The position numbers and the translations under genes are program-made. This document shows positions 1 to 7,872 of a DNA stretch of 60,830 nucleotides, piece after piece. The notes under the pieces are model-generated. The model worked only from the letters and a program-made list of their open reading frames with translations. It ran no database searches and was not told the DNA's origin. The stretch is from positions 1-60,830 of the forward strand of contig CANCYR010000017.1 of the NCBI GenBank assembly GCA_947382355.1, in the 5' to 3' direction. Numbering within the stretch: position 1 is the stretch's first letter; each line of letters begins with the position of its first letter. Source of the stretch: an uncultured Lachnospiraceae bacterium. Lineage in GTDB: Bacteria > Bacillota > Clostridia > Lachnospirales > Lachnospiraceae.

Positions 1-103
1 ATTTCTTCTGGTTCTGTATGCTGTTGCTTTCGCCGCCGTCCCTGTCCTCGTCCCCCACGGATAGGCGGGAGTAAAGGGCTGTGATTTTGCTGTAATCATT
101 CAT
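1..103 (-). CDS. Large serine recombinase, N-terminal end only (runs off the window)
   Basis: Reading the minus strand from the ATG at 103 gives a protein beginning MNDYSKITALYSRLS, followed by an acidic GDEDRDGGE stretch and SNSIQNQK. This is the usual N-terminus of Firmicute large serine recombinases; the second Ser of YSRLS sits where the catalytic nucleophile is expected. An AGGAGGG ribosome site (111-117) lies 7 nt before this ATG; another ATG at 109 is too close to it. Such enzymes excise and integrate conjugative or mobilizable elements and usually sit at one end of the element. Only 34 codons are visible, so domain content beyond the start of the resolvase fold cannot be judged. Confidence 0.75.
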   Translation of the reverse strand, partial: MNDYSKITALYSRLSVGDEDRDGGESNSIQNQKK

Positions 104-160
104 GTGCATACCCTCCTGCGTCAATATAGGTGTTGCTTACAGTTAAGATTATGCACCTCA

Positions 161-388
161 TGGCACTGCAGCGGAAGCGCAAACAATACCCATATCGGGG
201 TGAAAATGCGTGAGCCCGCCTGTATCAAGTACACCCGGGGAGCTTCCTTTTTATGCTCCAATGAAGAAGAAGCAAAGGAGCTGGTAAAACGTACTTATGA
301 AGCGGCGGTAAGATTATTTGCATATCTTTGCAGGCAATACAACCTGAATCCTCTTGCAGACGGCGTCATCATAAGCTTGATTCTTTAA
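161..388 (+). pseudogene. N-acetylmuramoyl-L-alanine amidase fragment
   Basis: An open frame here reads WHCSGSANNTHIGV, then a stretch ending KYTRGASFLCSN, then VKRTYEAAVRLFAYLCRQYN and NPLADGVIIS. This strongly resembles the middle of phage-type and element-borne amidases that cleave the peptidoglycan stem peptide, where VIIS is normally followed by the His-containing HKEGH segment. Here the frame instead runs into a stop at 386-388. The upstream part of the frame (104-160) does not look like the family. The gene is therefore truncated at both ends. It lies back to back with the recombinase start, suggesting a rearranged element or prophage boundary. Confidence 0.6.
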
Positions 389-445
389 CCTTGTCTTTTT
401 GAATTATAAATATTTTTAAATATAAGGATAACTATAAATCCGGCA

Positions 446-525
446 AAATGTAAACCTAAAAAAGAAATGGGTTGACAATTAAGGCGTCAAAATGTAAACT
501 ATTGTATAGAAATGGTTAACAGTTT
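446..525 (+). promoter_or_regulatory. Twin BirA-type biotin operators overlapping the bioY promoter
   Basis: Two inverted repeats with the same geometry are present: TGTAAAC (449-455)-N15-GTTGACA (471-477) and TGTAAAC (493-499)-N15-GTTAACA (515-521). Firmicute BirA boxes have the form TGTAAAC-N14/15-GTTAACA. A promoter lies across them: -35 TTGACA at 472-477 is inside the right half of the first box, and -10 TAAACT at 495-500, 17 nt later, overlaps the left half of the second. Biotin-loaded BirA would block both promoter elements. Sequence is seen; BirA binding is inferred from the family and from the biotin gene downstream. Confidence 0.8.
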
Positions 526-612
526 TGAATGGCAAGACGGGAAACTGTTAAATACGAAAAAAGAAATACTTATATAATGCTTATATTGTAGTAGAAAGGA
601 CGACAAGAAACT

Positions 613-1194
613 ATGAACACAAACGTACAATCTGATTCTGTTAAAAATATGCCTCAGGGAAATACAAAAGCCCTTGCTTTAGTGGGGGTCATGGCGGCGG
701 TAACATGTATTTTGGGGCCTCTGTCTATTCCGCTTCCATTTAGTCCGGTGCCGATTTCTTTGACGAATCTGGCTGTTTACTTTTCCGTTTATGTGCTGGG
801 TATGAAAAAGGGCAGTATCAGTTATGTGATTTATCTGCTGATTGGTCTGGTTGGTATTCCGGTTTTTTCATCCTTTACGGGAGGGCCGGGAAAGCTTTTG
901 GGGCCTACGGGGGGATATTTAATCGGGTTTTTGTTTATGGCGGTTATATGCGGACTGTTCATTGATAAATGGCCGGAGAAAAGGGATATGGGATTTTTGG
1001 GAATGGTTTTGGGGACCATGGTGTGTTATTTATTTGGCACTGTCTGGCTGGCATATCAGGCAGAATTATCCTTTGAGGCAGCCCTTGCTGCCGGAGTTAT
1101 CCCTTTTATTGCCGGAGATGTTGCCAAGATGCTCATTGCCATGTTTGTAGGACCTGAAATTGTGAAGAGATTAAAAAAAGCAGGCTTGTGTTAG
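613..1194 (+). CDS. bioY: Biotin transporter BioY (ECF S-component)
   Basis: A 193-residue membrane protein with about six transmembrane segments and the BioY signatures: PLPFSPVPISL near residue 40 and GPTGGYLIGF near residue 100. BioY binds biotin in the membrane and takes it up, alone or with the shared ECF energising module (EcfA1, EcfA2, EcfT), which is not encoded in this window. Length is normal for the family. The gene stands alone behind two BirA boxes, so it is expected to be repressed by biotin sufficiency, and ends in a hairpin overlapping its own stop codon. A weak AAAGGA site precedes the ATG. Confidence 0.93.
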   Translation: MNTNVQSDSVKNMPQGNTKALALVGVMAAVTCILGPLSIPLPFSPVPISLTNLAVYFSVYVLGMKKGSISYVIYLLIGLVGIPVFSSFTGGPGKLLGPTGGYLIGFLFMAVICGLFIDKWPEKRDMGFLGMVLGTMVCYLFGTVWLAYQAELSFEAALAAGVIPFIAGDVAKMLIAMFVGPEIVKRLKKAGLC

Positions 1195-1203
1195 CCTGCT
1201 TTT
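1176..1203. terminator. Bidirectional terminator between bioY and the sortase gene
   Basis: AAAAGCAGGC (1176-1185), an 8-nt loop, and GCCTGCTTTT (1194-1203). The stem overlaps the bioY stop codon. T-rich tracts lie on both sides, so it can also end the convergent sortase transcript. Confidence 0.8.
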
Positions 1204-1207
1204 ACTT

Positions 1208-2191
1208 TTATTTTTTCTTTAATCCGATCATGCATAATATAAATAAGACAGCTAAAAAAAGGATTCCGGCAACAGGTACATATTTGTCGATAAGAATCTG
1301 TTGTCTTGAGGAAGAAAGGCTGTCCTCTGTCTGTGTAACAGAAGGAGCTTCTTTTTTTTCGGTATCAGTCTGAACCGTTTCAGGAGTGGAAGAAGTTTTT
1401 TCCGTGTCCGGAGAGGCTTCAGCATCTTTGGTAAAAGTGCGTTCACAATATACCACATACCGGTGGCTGTTCTGCCGGTAAGGATGGCAGGTAAATAAGG
1501 TAAGCATGTCTTTTCCCGGCTGAATCAGGATTTTATTGATTTCGTCAGGAAAAATGATTTCTGTTTGAAAAACCTGATAGATTAGAGTATCCCAGGGAGT
1601 GGTTATGGTAACCAAATCTCCGGTTTTTAGCTTTTCAATATCCCGGAACATGGGAATGCCCTGATAGCCCCTGTGGGCAGCCAGAACCGCATTTGTATTG
1701 TCTCCGCCGATGGGCATGGAGGTCTGTCCTAAGTGAACGGCGCCTTTTGAAAGATTTTCATCATTGGCGCCCAGATAAACGGGAAGCTCCACATCCATGG
1801 CAGGAATGGACAGATAGCCGATAATATTGTGGGATAATCCGTATTCCGTCAGGTCAAAGCTGGCGGATTCATAGGAAAAGGGATCGGTCAGCTCTTTTTG
1901 CATGTTTTCATAAATGCTCTGGTTGTATGTAACCATTTCTTCATATAAATCGGGAAATATTTCTTCTGTTTGTGAAACCTGCTCAGCAGACGCAGGGAAA
2001 GCTTCTGTTTTTTCAGTTTCTGCTTTTTCAGTTTCTGGCTTTGAAAGCTCCTTTATTTCATCTTTATAGCTGTCCAGCACATGGCTTGTATTGTAGTCAT
2101 AGTACCAGCTCTTAGCCATGGGATAACAAAAAATAGCTGCTCCCGCCAGAAAAACTATACAGGCAGCTATCGTAATCAATTTATCTTTCAT
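1208..2191 (-). CDS. Class C (pilus-type) sortase
   Basis: A 327-residue transpeptidase: N-terminal membrane segment (about 5-24), a Glu/Lys-rich stalk, the sortase domain (about 110-255), a low-complexity linker and a C-terminal membrane helix (about 305-324). The catalytic triad is visible as His173 (AAHRG), Cys235 (LFTCHP) and Arg244 (NSHRY). DPF at 103-105 matches the lid motif of class C sortases, and the second membrane helix also fits class C. These enzymes join LPXTG proteins to each other or to the cell wall. The likely substrate is the adjacent LPKTG adhesin, although an independent terminator and promoter separate the two genes. Confidence 0.9.
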   Translation of the reverse strand: MKDKLITIAACIVFLAGAAIFCYPMAKSWYYDYNTSHVLDSYKDEIKELSKPETEKAETEKTEAFPASAEQVSQTEEIFPDLYEEMVTYNQSIYENMQKELTDPFSYESASFDLTEYGLSHNIIGYLSIPAMDVELPVYLGANDENLSKGAVHLGQTSMPIGGDNTNAVLAAHRGYQGIPMFRDIEKLKTGDLVTITTPWDTLIYQVFQTEIIFPDEINKILIQPGKDMLTLFTCHPYRQNSHRYVVYCERTFTKDAEASPDTEKTSSTPETVQTDTEKKEAPSVTQTEDSLSSSRQQILIDKYVPVAGILFLAVLFILCMIGLKKK

Positions 2192-2228
2192 AAGAAAGGC
2201 TCCTTTATCTTATCCTTTTTTCTACTCC

Positions 2229-2258
2229 ATTATATTTCATTTTGAGCAGAAAACACAA
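2229..2258 (-). promoter_or_regulatory. Putative promoter of the sortase gene
   Basis: On the minus strand TTGTGT (2258-2253), an 18-nt spacer, then a perfect -10 TATAAT (2234-2229), about 40 nt before the sortase start. This supports separate transcription from the adhesin. Confidence 0.5.
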
Positions 2259-2269
2259 TACAAAACAGA

Positions 2270-2306
2270 AAAAAAGAGGCTGGTTTTATGCCAGACCTCT
2301 TTTTTC
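2270..2306 (-). terminator. Terminator of the adhesin gene
   Basis: On the minus strand, a GAGG-CTGG type stem with one bulge closes a short loop and is followed by a run of T residues, directly after the adhesin stop codon. Confidence 0.75.
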
Positions 2307-2310
2307 CATG

Positions 2311-4731
2311 TTATGCTTTTTTCTTTTTTCTGATGTAGAAGAATACTATTACGCCGCCCATGCATGCAACACCAATCAATGTGTAGAGAATGGTTCCGAT
2401 GCCGCCTGTTTTTGGCAGACTGAAAATCTTTGCCGGCGGATTGGGGCTCTTCTTGGGAGTTTCCTTTGGTGGATTTTTTGGCGGATTCTTTGGAGGAGCC
2501 GCCTGCTTGTTATTTTTAATAATAAAGGAAATAGTATTATTTTTAATGACTTTTTCGTCATTATTTTCTAATCTGTACTTTCCATTTTTAATCACGATAG
2601 TAGCAGGATTTTTTAACTGTACATATCCGGATGGCGCCTTGGTTTCTGTCAGGCGGTAAGTACCATCAGATAAAGTGTCAAAGATTATGACACCATTTTC
2701 AGGAGTAGTCATTTCCTGTGGGGTAAATCCTTTATCCACTGAGCCGTCTGCAGCCAGCTTTTCCAACCGGAAAGCAGCGCCCTTTAAGGTTTTATCAGAA
2801 TCAGCTGAATCCACCTTGGTAAGCTTTATGGATGTTGGTTTTGGCTCTGGATCAGGAGTTGGGTCTGGCGTCGGGTCCGGAGTGGGTGTTTTTTCCTTCA
2901 TATTATAGAAAGTAAATGTTTGGACAGAAGCAGTAGTGTCATCTGCCGTAATCTTACCGGTAACTACCTTGTCAGTGGAAATAGCAGCATTATCCTTGCC
3001 TACCCCTGCAGGAGCTGTGCCGCCTGCTAAAGAGTCTGTCACTGACTGCAGAGTACTGCCGTCTGTAGGAGCCGCTTCCTTAATGGTGTATTCTGTACCG
3101 GCAGGAATGCCCGTAAAGGTTTTTGTTTCTCCGGCCTTTAAAGTAAATGTCTGTTGAATCTGCCTGTCTGCCAATATGTGGTATTGGGAGTCAAAGGTGT
3201 CTTCAAATCTTATGCCCGCCACGTTGTCAAAGGCTATGGTAAAGCTATAAGTACCGGTCAGAACATCTGAACCGGCTGCCGGTGCTTTGGTAATGGCAAT
3301 TGCACCGGTTTTAAGGCGGTTGGTATATTTTACCCTTAAGTCTATATCTGCAGTTTCGCTGTCAGGGTCCTTGTAATCCCTAAACAGAATGGCACTTGCC
3401 GGCTGGGATGTAATCGTAGTGTCGCCTATCAGTGTTCCATTGCTGTCTGATGCACCTGCACTGGATTTTTCCCTTCTGCCGTCATTAATTGCCGCGCCCT
3501 TCACAGCGGAAAGGGAGCTTAAGGAACTTCCGGTTACCCATGTGGTACTCTTTTGTAAATCAGCCTGGGAAATTGCGGCATCCTTGTTATAAACAGTATA
3601 ACTTGTATCAAAAACATCTGTTAATAACTGTTCAGCGGCATCTCCGGATAAACCGGACAGGGCTTTCATCATGGAGCTTGTTTTTTCTTTTAATACGATA
3701 TAGCTGCCCCGTCTGAATTTATTATTAAAAAGTGCCTTCTGATTATCTCTTAAACTAAAGGAATTGTTTGTTACTGTATTGCCGTTGGCAACTCCTACCA
3801 GAATCTGGCTGCCGTCAGAACCATTTGCATATCTGCTGAACTTGGCTCCATTGGCAGGTTCTGCTTTTCCGGAGGTTACAGAACCGTAGTCTGCAATATC
3901 CTCTTGATACAAAACAGCGCCGGGAGTATTGGCTTTTTGTTCCATTTCTTCCACAGTGCGGGAGCCGTAATGTGTAGCCAGATTATGAATTTCAAAATCA
4001 AAAATCAGGTCCTTTATATTGTCCTTAAAAACTGTATCATTGGCAAATAAAGGATTAATGCCAGTAGTGTCTACTTCCTTTTCAGCAGAAAATACACTGT
4101 TTCCAGGTATGAAAGGCGCTCCGTCTTTATGGTTGTTGAAAGTAAAGGTCTGCACGGAGGCAGTGCTTGTGTCTGCGGTAACTGTACCGCTTACTACATT
4201 AGATGAAGAAATCGTAACCGTATCCTTGCCGATACCGGCAGGAACCGTACCGGTTGCCAGAGAATCCGTTACTGATTTCAGTGTGCTGCCGTCAGTAGGA
4301 GCCGCCTCGCTGATGGTGTATTTGGTACCTGCAGGAATGCCTGTAAAGGTCTTTGTTTCCCCTACCTTTAGTGTAAAGGTCTGCTGGATTTTATTGTCAG
4401 TTGTCGGCTGATAAGAGGCATCCCATGTATCCTCCAGCTTCAGGCCTGCCACGTTGTCAAAGGTTACTGTAAAGCTGTATTCCGTATTTGCATCCAAAGC
4501 TGCTGAACCGGCTGCCTGTTTTTTGGTAATGGCAATTGCGCCGGTCTTAAAGCGGTTGGTATATTTTACATTTAAATCCATATCCACGGTTTCGCTGTCA
4601 GGATTAATATAATTTCTGAATAAAATAGCATTTGCCGGTTGGGTAAGACCTGTGGTGTGGGAAATGATGGTGCCGTTCATATCCGTAGCGCCTGCCACAA
4701 GATTTTCTGTTCTTCCGTCATTTGCTGCCAC
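2311..4731 (-). CDS. LPXTG adhesin, C-terminal part (separated from its head by an in-frame TAG)
   Basis: This frame is the direct in-frame continuation of the 4789-7329 gene; it is open from 4788, and 4731 is only its first internal ATG. In order it holds: an Ig-like module (about 4600-4130), a complete second copy of the whole repeat unit (about 4110-2900), a PTPDPTPD-type linker, a SpaA/Cna_B-like domain (about 2830-2560; KLTKVD and TETKAPSGY motifs), a Pro/Lys wall-spanning linker, and a sorting signal with LPKTG (codons at 2418-2404), a hydrophobic helix and a basic tail. No secretion signal and no ribosome site lie near 4731, so it is unlikely to be made alone. It would be functional only if the TAG is read through or is a sequence error. 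Confidence 0.8.
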   Translation of the reverse strand: MAANDGRTENLVAGATDMNGTIISHTTGLTQPANAILFRNYINPDSETVDMDLNVKYTNRFKTGAIAITKKQAAGSAALDANTEYSFTVTFDNVAGLKLEDTWDASYQPTTDNKIQQTFTLKVGETKTFTGIPAGTKYTISEAAPTDGSTLKSVTDSLATGTVPAGIGKDTVTISSSNVVSGTVTADTSTASVQTFTFNNHKDGAPFIPGNSVFSAEKEVDTTGINPLFANDTVFKDNIKDLIFDFEIHNLATHYGSRTVEEMEQKANTPGAVLYQEDIADYGSVTSGKAEPANGAKFSRYANGSDGSQILVGVANGNTVTNNSFSLRDNQKALFNNKFRRGSYIVLKEKTSSMMKALSGLSGDAAEQLLTDVFDTSYTVYNKDAAISQADLQKSTTWVTGSSLSSLSAVKGAAINDGRREKSSAGASDSNGTLIGDTTITSQPASAILFRDYKDPDSETADIDLRVKYTNRLKTGAIAITKAPAAGSDVLTGTYSFTIAFDNVAGIRFEDTFDSQYHILADRQIQQTFTLKAGETKTFTGIPAGTEYTIKEAAPTDGSTLQSVTDSLAGGTAPAGVGKDNAAISTDKVVTGKITADDTTASVQTFTFYNMKEKTPTPDPTPDPTPDPEPKPTSIKLTKVDSADSDKTLKGAAFRLEKLAADGSVDKGFTPQEMTTPENGVIIFDTLSDGTYRLTETKAPSGYVQLKNPATIVIKNGKYRLENNDEKVIKNNTISFIIKNNKQAAPPKNPPKNPPKETPKKSPNPPAKIFSLPKTGGIGTILYTLIGVACMGGVIVFFYIRKKKKA

Positions 4732-4788
4732 ACCGGACTGGTTTTTAACAGAGCTTAAAGAGCTTCCAGTTACCCAATAGGAATCAGC

Positions 4789-7329
4789 CTACAGGTTTTC
4801 CTGTGAGATTTCGGAATCCTTGCTGGAAATACTGTATTTTGTGTCAAAAACATCTGTCAATAGTTTTTCTGCAGCGCTGCCGGATAAGCCGGAAAGCTTT
4901 TCCATCATGGAGCTTGTTTTCTCCGTTACCACTATGTAGCTGCCCCGTCTGAATTTGTTGGTAAATTTTGCAATTTGTTTATCTTTTAAGCTGACCACGC
5001 CATTTGCTACTGTATTGCCGTTGGAAGCACCCACTAAAGCTTCACTGCCATCAGCGCCTATATTAAAAAGACTGTATTTTGCGCCATTGGCGGGTTCTGC
5101 CGTTTTGGATGTGACTGAACCGTAATCCGCAATGTGCTCCTGCCGCATAATAAATCCGGCTGCGGAAGCCTGAGCATCCATTTCCGCTACTGTACGTGCT
5201 CCGTAATGGGTAGCAAGGTTTTTGATGTCCAAATCAAAAACAAGGTTTTTTACATTGCTTTTAAAATTAGCATTATTAGAAAATAAAGCATCGATACCAG
5301 TAGTATTTACTTCCTTTTCAGCGGAAAAAACATTATTGTCCGGGAAGTTAAAGGAAACATACATATTGGATTCCCAAAGTCCCCGTTCCATATAATACAT
5401 AGTCAGAGTATGCTGTTCTGTATTGGCTCCCTTTAATGTGAAGTTGTTTGTAACATTTGCCTGTTCGCCGTTGTCGGTTTTGACTTTGCTTACAGTGGCT
5501 GTCTTTGTACTAAAGTCCAGTTCACCGTTTACCTCTCCATGACCGCCGCCAATGTCCAGAGCTAATTCGCCGTCAATGAAAATCCAGATATCGTCATCAC
5601 CGGAGAAATTAAAGGTAATGGGTTTGGAGGCGCCGGAAGAATCTTTGATAGTACCGTTCTGGGTCAGACGGAAATTAATATCCATCTTCATTCCAAATCC
5701 ATAGTTCAATTCGTTTACGCTGCCGCTTGAATCGTCATCATCAAAAGGAAAGAAATTGGATTTAGCAGTTGGAAGGCCGTTTGTATATCCCATAACAGGA
5801 TTAGCAGGCTTCTCCTGAAGAAAATAATGGTCATCCTTTGAACTCTGGGTCATGCGCAGGGTTGTTTCCTTACTGTTAAATATCCAATAATCATTTTCCT
5901 TTGTAAAAGGGAAATATACGGAAGGATAAACCTTGCCCAGTGCAGTATTATAGGAGTTTGCTCCCGCCAGAAAACTTTCGTCAAAAAATGGAGCCTTTGC
6001 ACCGCTCATCTGAAGCTGGCCGCTGTTTGACAGGGAAGAGTCTACCAATCCCTGAGTGGCAACATCAGTAGCATGGGAATGGGTGCTGCTTCCTACTTCC
6101 GTACATGCGCTGCAGCCCTGACGGAATTCTGAGTTGTTAATGTGATAAAATTTTTTGATGTCTGTATAACCGGACAGATTTAAATCTGCTCCGATACTTT
6201 GGAAATAAGTGCCCTCGGAATTTCCTTTCCATTGAAAATGTCCGAAATACAAGGGATTATCTACACTGTTGCTTCTGTAATAATCACTAAGTGCGGTATT
6301 AAACAGCTTATTCGGCATATATGTTCTGTTAGTATAGCCTAATATAGGAGGATTAGATGTGCCGGATGCAATAGTTCCCCTGTCAATACCATTGATTTCT
6401 TTGTCGGAATAATAATCAAAAAATGTTGTATTTACATATAATTTACGACTATCCCGGGTCTCTGTGCCTGAGGCCACATAGGAAGTAATATTATTTCCAA
6501 GGGTAGTGATTTTGTGAACTTCGTTCCAGTGACCCTTCCGGCGCATGTCGGCAGGGTCACTAATCTGGGAGCCGTTCATAAATTGCTTTTCATATACGCA
6601 CTGATCTCCGTTATCCGCATAAAAGCAGGGGCTGACCAGTCCGGATGGAATCGTTAATTCTGTTGTACAGGTGCCGCCTTCCTGATAATCGGCGGAGCCT
6701 GATACAGGATAACTTGCAAACACAATACGGTCATAGCCTTCATCCAGACTTACAGACCAGACATCTGCCCACGTATTGGCTCCTTGAGAATAGGAAGCTT
6801 CCTTTGTCATCTCATCGCTTACTGAGTCGCTGATATCAGTTGATTTCCATGCATAATAATAGACCTTGGAGCCAGCCACTGTGGAAGGGATGCTGTTAGG
6901 CTTCCGTATTACCTTACCAGGTGCATTGTTGTCATTTCCTGAATAGGTTACCTTGGAAAGAGTGGCATCATAATATATGGTCCGTTGTCCGGCCCCTGCC
7001 TTAAGTTCCTCAGAAACGGCATTATGGGGCATATCCATTTCCTGCGGGGCGGGAATATCATTTTCTGAAACGGAATTTAATTTTCTGTTAAAATCCGTTT
7101 CTGCTAAGGGACCGAAGTTCCCTATATTATTTGTTTTGCTACTTGAGTCCGTGTTTCCGGCTGGGGTTGTTTTTGGGGAGGAAAGGGGCTCTACAGAAGA
7201 TTCCAATTGTACGGTATCTGTTGATGAAGCAGTTTCTTCCACAGCAAAAACAGACATTATGGAACTGTTAGTAAAAAAAAGCATAAAAGCTGCTAACAGA
7301 CATAATATCTTCTTTCTGTTTCTGTTCAT
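4789..7329 (-). CDS. Fibro-slime domain surface adhesin, N-terminal part
   Basis: Start chosen at the ATG at 7329, which has AAAGGAGTGA 8 nt upstream; a TTG 7 codons earlier lacks a site. The 846-residue product has a signal peptide (NRKKILCLLAAF, then a hydrophobic run), a Ser/Thr-rich region, a fibro-slime domain near residues 545-615 (GDDDIWIFIDGELALDIGGG) and the first half of a repeated module beginning VFSAEKEV. It stops at TAG 4791-4789 and the frame continues beyond. In the second repeat copy the equivalent codon is CAA (Gln), so one C-to-T change of a CAG codon would create this stop. As written the head would be secreted without a wall anchor. It pairs with the neighbouring class C sortase. 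Confidence 0.85.
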   Translation of the reverse strand: MNRNRKKILCLLAAFMLFFTNSSIMSVFAVEETASSTDTVQLESSVEPLSSPKTTPAGNTDSSSKTNNIGNFGPLAETDFNRKLNSVSENDIPAPQEMDMPHNAVSEELKAGAGQRTIYYDATLSKVTYSGNDNNAPGKVIRKPNSIPSTVAGSKVYYYAWKSTDISDSVSDEMTKEASYSQGANTWADVWSVSLDEGYDRIVFASYPVSGSADYQEGGTCTTELTIPSGLVSPCFYADNGDQCVYEKQFMNGSQISDPADMRRKGHWNEVHKITTLGNNITSYVASGTETRDSRKLYVNTTFFDYYSDKEINGIDRGTIASGTSNPPILGYTNRTYMPNKLFNTALSDYYRSNSVDNPLYFGHFQWKGNSEGTYFQSIGADLNLSGYTDIKKFYHINNSEFRQGCSACTEVGSSTHSHATDVATQGLVDSSLSNSGQLQMSGAKAPFFDESFLAGANSYNTALGKVYPSVYFPFTKENDYWIFNSKETTLRMTQSSKDDHYFLQEKPANPVMGYTNGLPTAKSNFFPFDDDDSSGSVNELNYGFGMKMDINFRLTQNGTIKDSSGASKPITFNFSGDDDIWIFIDGELALDIGGGHGEVNGELDFSTKTATVSKVKTDNGEQANVTNNFTLKGANTEQHTLTMYYMERGLWESNMYVSFNFPDNNVFSAEKEVNTTGIDALFSNNANFKSNVKNLVFDLDIKNLATHYGARTVAEMDAQASAAGFIMRQEHIADYGSVTSKTAEPANGAKYSLFNIGADGSEALVGASNGNTVANGVVSLKDKQIAKFTNKFRRGSYIVVTEKTSSMMEKLSGLSGSAAEKLLTDVFDTKYSISSKDSEISQENL

Positions 7330-7377
7330 TATAAAATCACTCCTTTGCAAATTCTGGGCTGACAGTCACATTGTCAT

Positions 7378-7405
7378 AACCGTTTAGACGGAAAGCAAAA
7401 CGGTT
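7378..7405 (-). promoter_or_regulatory. Inverted repeat in the adhesin leader
   Basis: AACCGTTT (7378-7385) and AAACGGTT (7398-7405) form an 8-bp inverted repeat around a 12-nt loop, about 50 nt upstream of the adhesin start and downstream of its putative promoter. It could be an RNA hairpin or a repressor site. Confidence 0.45.
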
Positions 7406-7872
7406 ACAAGACATAAAAATATATTATATATATTGACTTTTAGTATAATATATGTAATGATATGTGTCTATATATTTTTATGATTTTTATGACAATTTTT
7501 AAAGTTTTTTGCTACAATAATATTTTAATAAAATAGCATAAGATTTGGCAGAAATATTGAATCCTCTCATGTTTTGTGGTAGAATAATTAAAACATGTCT
7601 TTGCTGTAAATAAAGTAAAGAAGTATACTGTTATCAGGCAAAATAAATTACTGAATTATCTTAAGCTTACAAGTCAACGGAGCTGTCTGCCGCTTATGCG
7701 TATTATTAAATGTATGTTATGTTTGTTGCGGGACATTCATAATATGTTTCCTGTCTTTATGATTCTGCATTACCTTCTAAAATGCTGTAGTCTATGTTTT
7801 ACCGGTAAAAGCATTCACTTTTTTCCTTCTCATTATGTACAAAGACGATTTTAATTATATGGAGGTATAAGT
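7406..7872. other. AT-rich divergent intergenic region
   Basis: About 470 nt between the adhesin and chemotaxis genes. Apart from the minus-strand promoter at 7467-7495 and the TGGAGG ribosome site just before 7873, I see no reading frame, RNA motif or repeat. I looked for a c-di-GMP riboswitch and a flagellar sigma site and found neither. Confidence 0.5.
7467..7495 (-). promoter_or_regulatory. Putative adhesin promoter
   Basis: Minus-strand TTGTCA (7495-7490), exactly 17 nt, then TATAGA (7472-7467). The leader to the start codon would be about 130 nt and contains the inverted repeat at 7378-7405. Confidence 0.5.

Noticed and set aside
4019-4411. Long open frame on the plus strand opposite the adhesin
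   Set aside because: It is antisense to a well-supported gene, has no ribosome site and reflects the adhesin's codon pattern.
7406-7872. c-di-GMP riboswitch or flagellar sigma promoter before the chemotaxis gene
   Set aside because: The conserved riboswitch core is not present, and TAAA...CCGGTAA spacing (about 20 nt) is too long for a sigma-28 site.
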